NCBI GenBank assembly: GCA_002413835.1
Contig: DHXU01000007.1
Coordinates: forward strand, 1-64,000
Direction: 5' to 3'
Source: Candidatus Saccharibacteria bacterium UBA5148
GTDB taxonomy: Bacteria; Patescibacteriota; Saccharimonadia; Saccharimonadales; UBA4665
Length of the DNA: 64,000 nucleotides
Numbering within the stretch: position 1 is the stretch's first letter; each line of letters starts with the position of its first letter. The position numbers and the translations under genes were made by a program. Shown piece after piece: positions 61,113 to 64,000 of this stretch. Under the pieces are notes generated by a model that was not told where the DNA came from, did no database searches, and worked only from the letters and a program-made list of their open reading frames with translations.

Positions 61113-61994
61113 ATGTATAGCGAAATCGCTCGTAACAAACAAAAAAGCTGGGTGATACTGGTGCTGTTTATCGCCTTTGTCGGATTGGTAGGTTTCGGCT
61201 TCAGTGAATATCTGGGATACGGTCCCAATCTGACGATACCGGTGCTTGTCGGGGCTGCTATCTATGCGCTGGTCATGTATTTTGCCGGCAGTAAGCTAAG
61301 CCTGGCCGTCAACGGTGCCAAAGAGATACAGAAAGCCGACAACCCACGGTTGTGGCGCATCGTCGAGAACCTGGCGATTACCGAAGGCTTGCCGATGCCG
61401 CGGGTCTTCATTATGGATGACCCTGCCCCAAATGCCTTCGCCACTGGCCGTAATCCCGCCAAAGCCGCTGTCTGCGCCACCGCCGGCATTCTGGAAATTA
61501 TGGACGACACAGAGCTGGAAGGCGTCTTTGCGCACGAGCTGGGGCACGTCAAGAATTACGATATTCGGGTTTCAATGATTGCGTTCGCATTGGCCGCTGT
61601 CATCTCGCTGATCGCTGACATCCTGCTGCATACGGCGTTTTTCCGTGGCAATGACCGTGAGAACAATAGCAGCCCGATATTCATGGTGCTGGCGATAGTC
61701 GGTGCGATCCTGGCTCCGTTGATTGCGACACTCATTCAGTTAGCAATCTCCCGCCGCCGGGAATATCTAGCCGATGCTACCGGTGCATTGGCAACCCGGT
61801 ATCCGGAAGGCCTGGCCAGTGCCCTGGAGAAGATAGAACAGTATGGCAGACCTTTGAAGAAACAGAATACTTCAACGGCCCATCTGTTCTTCAGTAATCC
61901 TCTCAAAAAAGGCGCTGTCAGCGGTCTGTTTAGTACTCATCCGCCACTGGAAGAGCGTATCCGGCGTCTGCGCGAGATGAGCACGCATGCCTGA
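61113..61994 (+). CDS. htpX: Membrane zinc metalloprotease HtpX
   Basis: 293 aa, the usual size. Two N-terminal helices (about 14-32, 40-60), zinc motif HELGH (His141, Glu142, His145), a hydrophobic pair (155-205) and third ligand Glu217 (REYLADATGA). HtpX degrades misfolded membrane proteins. Paired with lemA. Confidence 0.95.
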   Translation: MYSEIARNKQKSWVILVLFIAFVGLVGFGFSEYLGYGPNLTIPVLVGAAIYALVMYFAGSKLSLAVNGAKEIQKADNPRLWRIVENLAITEGLPMPRVFIMDDPAPNAFATGRNPAKAAVCATAGILEIMDDTELEGVFAHELGHVKNYDIRVSMIAFALAAVISLIADILLHTAFFRGNDRENNSSPIFMVLAIVGAILAPLIATLIQLAISRRREYLADATGALATRYPEGLASALEKIEQYGRPLKKQNTSTAHLFFSNPLKKGAVSGLFSTHPPLEERIRRLREMSTHA

Positions 61995-62048
61995 GTATCA
62001 CTTTTGTGTATTAGGGGCAGTATAAGATACAGAGACGAGACCAACACT

Positions 62049-63137
62049 ATGCCAAAGCAGCCAGTACAATCTACCCAATCAAGGAAATCATCCAAGACCG
62101 CCAAAGCGGCGGTCGCAACGAAACTATATAATAAGGCTGTCAAAGCCGACACGGTGACTGCGGATGCGTCGACCGCATCCAAGTCGACACAAGGGCATGG
62201 CACAGCGGCCCGGAAACCTGGCGCGAAGCCGGCCCGGCACCAGCTAACCGAGCCGGCCGCCCCCAGGAGCCGGTTTGGTTGGTTCCGACGGCCGAAGTCA
62301 GACGGTCAGCAGGCCAGGCTGCCATCGTCAGTACAGATTCTGATTACGGCGAGCAGATTGCTGAAGCAGCACTGGCAGCTTTTTCTCGGCATTACACTTA
62401 TCTATGGCTTACTGAATCTCCTGCTGGTCCATGGCCTCAGCAACAGTGTCGATATGCAGAGTATCAAAACGTTGCTGGCTGCCGGCAGGGTAGACGGGAT
62501 CCTGACAGCCTACGCCCTGCTTGTCACGACCCCGACAAACACCGCCAGCCAGGTTTCGGGATTGTACCAGGCTATCCTCCTCGTCATCGGTAGTCTGGCA
62601 ATCATCTGGGCTCTGCGCCAGACTATGGCCGGTACGATCCGCCTGCGTATCCGTGATGCCTTTTATCAAGGTATGTACCCGCTGATACCAGTGCTGGTGG
62701 TGCTGCTGATGATTGGTCTGCAACTACTGCCTCTGGTAATCGGTGCCAGTCTGTACAGCACAGTGATGGCCAATGGCATCGCTGCCCACCTGATAGAGCG
62801 TATCGTCTGGCTCGTCGTCTTCCTGGGGCTGGGGCTGCTCAGTCTGTATCTGGCGTCATCATCTGTATTTGGGCTGTATATTGCCGCCTTGCCGGACATG
62901 ACACCCGTCAAGGCGCTACGTTCAGGCCGTAAGCTGGTCCGTGGGCGCTACTGGTCGGTGTTCCGCAAACTACTGTTTCTACCGCTGGTGCTCGTTGTCG
63001 CCACGGCTGTAGTGGTCCTGCCGGTGCTGCTGGCATCGGCCGTGCTGGCACCGATCGTCTTATTCCTGCTGAGCATGGCCATGTTACCGTTCGTTCACGC
63101 CTATCTCTATACGTTGTACCGGGAGCTATTGCCATGA
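62049..63137 (+). CDS. Multi-pass membrane protein of unknown function
   Basis: 362 aa from the ATG at 62049 (MPKQPVQST). Residues 1-95 are Lys/Thr/Ala-rich and disordered-looking. Five to six transmembrane segments follow (from about 112, 170, 210, 255, 305 and 330), with an RSGRKLVRGRYWSVFRKLLFLP segment before the last pair, as in glycerophosphoryl-type DUF975/YciC-like proteins; this is tentative. Overlaps ligA by ATGA. Confidence 0.55.
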   Translation: MPKQPVQSTQSRKSSKTAKAAVATKLYNKAVKADTVTADASTASKSTQGHGTAARKPGAKPARHQLTEPAAPRSRFGWFRRPKSDGQQARLPSSVQILITASRLLKQHWQLFLGITLIYGLLNLLLVHGLSNSVDMQSIKTLLAAGRVDGILTAYALLVTTPTNTASQVSGLYQAILLVIGSLAIIWALRQTMAGTIRLRIRDAFYQGMYPLIPVLVVLLMIGLQLLPLVIGASLYSTVMANGIAAHLIERIVWLVVFLGLGLLSLYLASSSVFGLYIAALPDMTPVKALRSGRKLVRGRYWSVFRKLLFLPLVLVVATAVVVLPVLLASAVLAPIVLFLLSMAMLPFVHAYLYTLYRELLP

Positions 63138-64000
63138 CAGCTCGGCTGAACAAATCCCAGGCCTCCGAACGAATCGACAAACTGCGTGTGCTGATCAACG
63201 ACTATCGTTACCATTACCATGTTCTTGATGAATCAATCATGAGCGAAGCCGCGGCCGATAGTCTGAAGCATGAGCTGAGCCAGCTCGAGACAGACTATCC
63301 GGAGCTGATCACACCTGACTCACCAACGCAAAGGGTGGCCGGGACGGCATCGCCGGAATTTACCAGTGTTAAGCACAGTAGCCGGATGCTCAGTTTGAAC
63401 GATGTTTTTGACGAGGAAGAAGTCCGCGCCTGGCAGGCCCGCGTCGCCAAGCTCGTCCCGGACGATGCCAAGGTCGAATACTTCACCGATGTCAAGATGG
63501 ACGGCCTGGCCTGCGCGCTGCATTATCAGGACGGCATCCTACAGCGCGGCATCACCCGCGGCGACGGCTTTGTCGGTGAAGATGTGACAGCCAATATCCG
63601 GACGATTGATTCAATACCGCTGCGGCTGCGGGCCAGCGATGAATATGCCGGCTTACTACAAGGCGCGACCGAAATCCGCGGAGAAATCGTGATGTACAAG
63701 GCTGACTTTGAAGCCCTGAATGCTCAGCGGGCTACAGAGGGCAAGCCGCTGTTTGCCAATCCGCGCAATACGGCGGCCGGAACGATCCGCCAGCTCGATC
63801 CGAAGCTCGTTGCCAGTCGTCCGCTGCATTTTCGGGCGTATGATCTGCGCCGTGATGACCCATCCGAAGTGCCGACGCATGCCTACGCCTACCAGGCGCT
63901 GCGTGGGCTCGGATTTTTGGCACATGTCAACGCCAAGGTCCTGCCGACCGTCGAAGCCGTCATGGAGTTCGTACGCGTTTGGGAGACGAAGCGCCAGGAC
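63134..64000 (+). CDS. ligA: NAD-dependent DNA ligase, 3' end outside window
   Basis: 289 codons visible, open to the window edge. The start overlaps the preceding stop (ATGA). The Ia domain (DYRYHYHVLDE) is followed by the nucleotidyltransferase domain with the adenylation motif KMDG (Lys121; usually KxDG), GDGFVGEDVTANIRTI, EIRGEIVMYKADFEALN and FANPRNTAAGTIRQLD. Seals nicks in DNA replication and repair. Confidence 0.97.
   Translation, partial: MTARLNKSQASERIDKLRVLINDYRYHYHVLDESIMSEAAADSLKHELSQLETDYPELITPDSPTQRVAGTASPEFTSVKHSSRMLSLNDVFDEEEVRAWQARVAKLVPDDAKVEYFTDVKMDGLACALHYQDGILQRGITRGDGFVGEDVTANIRTIDSIPLRLRASDEYAGLLQGATEIRGEIVMYKADFEALNAQRATEGKPLFANPRNTAAGTIRQLDPKLVASRPLHFRAYDLRRDDPSEVPTHAYAYQALRGLGFLAHVNAKVLPTVEAVMEFVRVWETKRQD

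Noticed and set aside
1..64000. TGA recoded to glycine as in Gracilibacteria or SR1
   Set aside because: TGA ends several proteins at their normal family length, such as the LysM-independent genes with ATGA overlaps, the NUDIX neighbour genes and trhO-type products; no domain continues past a TGA.

Overview
The window is one contiguous piece of a compact bacterial chromosome with standard stop-codon use (TGA, TAA and TAG all terminate recognisable proteins). The gene set suggests a member of the Patescibacteria/CPR, most likely Saccharibacteria (TM7). It holds very large secreted repeat proteins, an FtsA/PilM-like ATPase beside a membrane protein of the kind often labelled baseplate-J-like in CPR genomes, an Asn-rich repeat secretin-like surface protein, a LAGLIDADG gene at a tRNA, LemA/HtpX, and almost no biosynthetic genes. 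No rRNA is present, so the placement is an inference. Genes are tightly packed, with many 1-8 bp overlaps.

Layout. 1-14275: a surface and envelope block with a tail-fibre-like protein (5' cut off), a 1570-aa kelch-type protein, two single-pass membrane proteins, the FtsA-like ATPase, the baseplate-like membrane protein, RuvX and MltG. 14528-24349: a LysM-CHAP cell-wall hydrolase, ObgE, exonuclease I, a PGPGW membrane protein, a 2H phosphoesterase, UvrA, two unknowns and a NUDIX hydrolase. 24475-34964: Asn-rich repeat protein, DUF3592 protein, DedA, ribosomal protein L25, a pair of ABC half-exporters, an acidic tail-anchored protein and TrhO. 35011-37290: two cassettes with foreign-looking composition, each encoding a four-helix membrane protein, sharing a ~100-nt 5' leader and a 3' element. 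37633-45049: a five-gene, translationally coupled operon ending in a membrane protein with three peptidoglycan-cleaving domains (phage-type lysozyme, C39-like peptidase, M23 peptidase).

45133-54158: a cohesin-like protein, UvrC, a lipoprotein, Xaa-Pro aminopeptidase, a YvlD-type membrane protein, SecG, an oligopeptide-binding protein, tRNA-Leu(CAG), an FAD-linked oxidase and a small CBU_0592-like membrane protein. 54186-58640: tRNA-Leu(GAG) overlapped by a LAGLIDADG gene, tRNA-Val(UAC), and a GC-rich defence-like island (HEPN-type protein, Mrr-type restriction endonuclease, HTH protein). 58744-64000: an unknown gene, D-Ala-D-Ala carboxypeptidase, LemA, HtpX, a multi-pass membrane protein and NAD-dependent DNA ligase (3' cut off).

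Two themes link the genes. First, envelope remodelling and attachment: adhesin-like giants, MltG, CHAP, the triple hydrolase, DacA and ABC exporters, which fits an episymbiont that lives on another bacterium. Second, an expression style: many monocistronic genes have a TATAMT -10 element, often preceded by G one base further upstream, whose last base lies only 6-12 nt before the start codon. This predicts leaderless mRNAs, while genes inside operons carry Shine-Dalgarno sequences.
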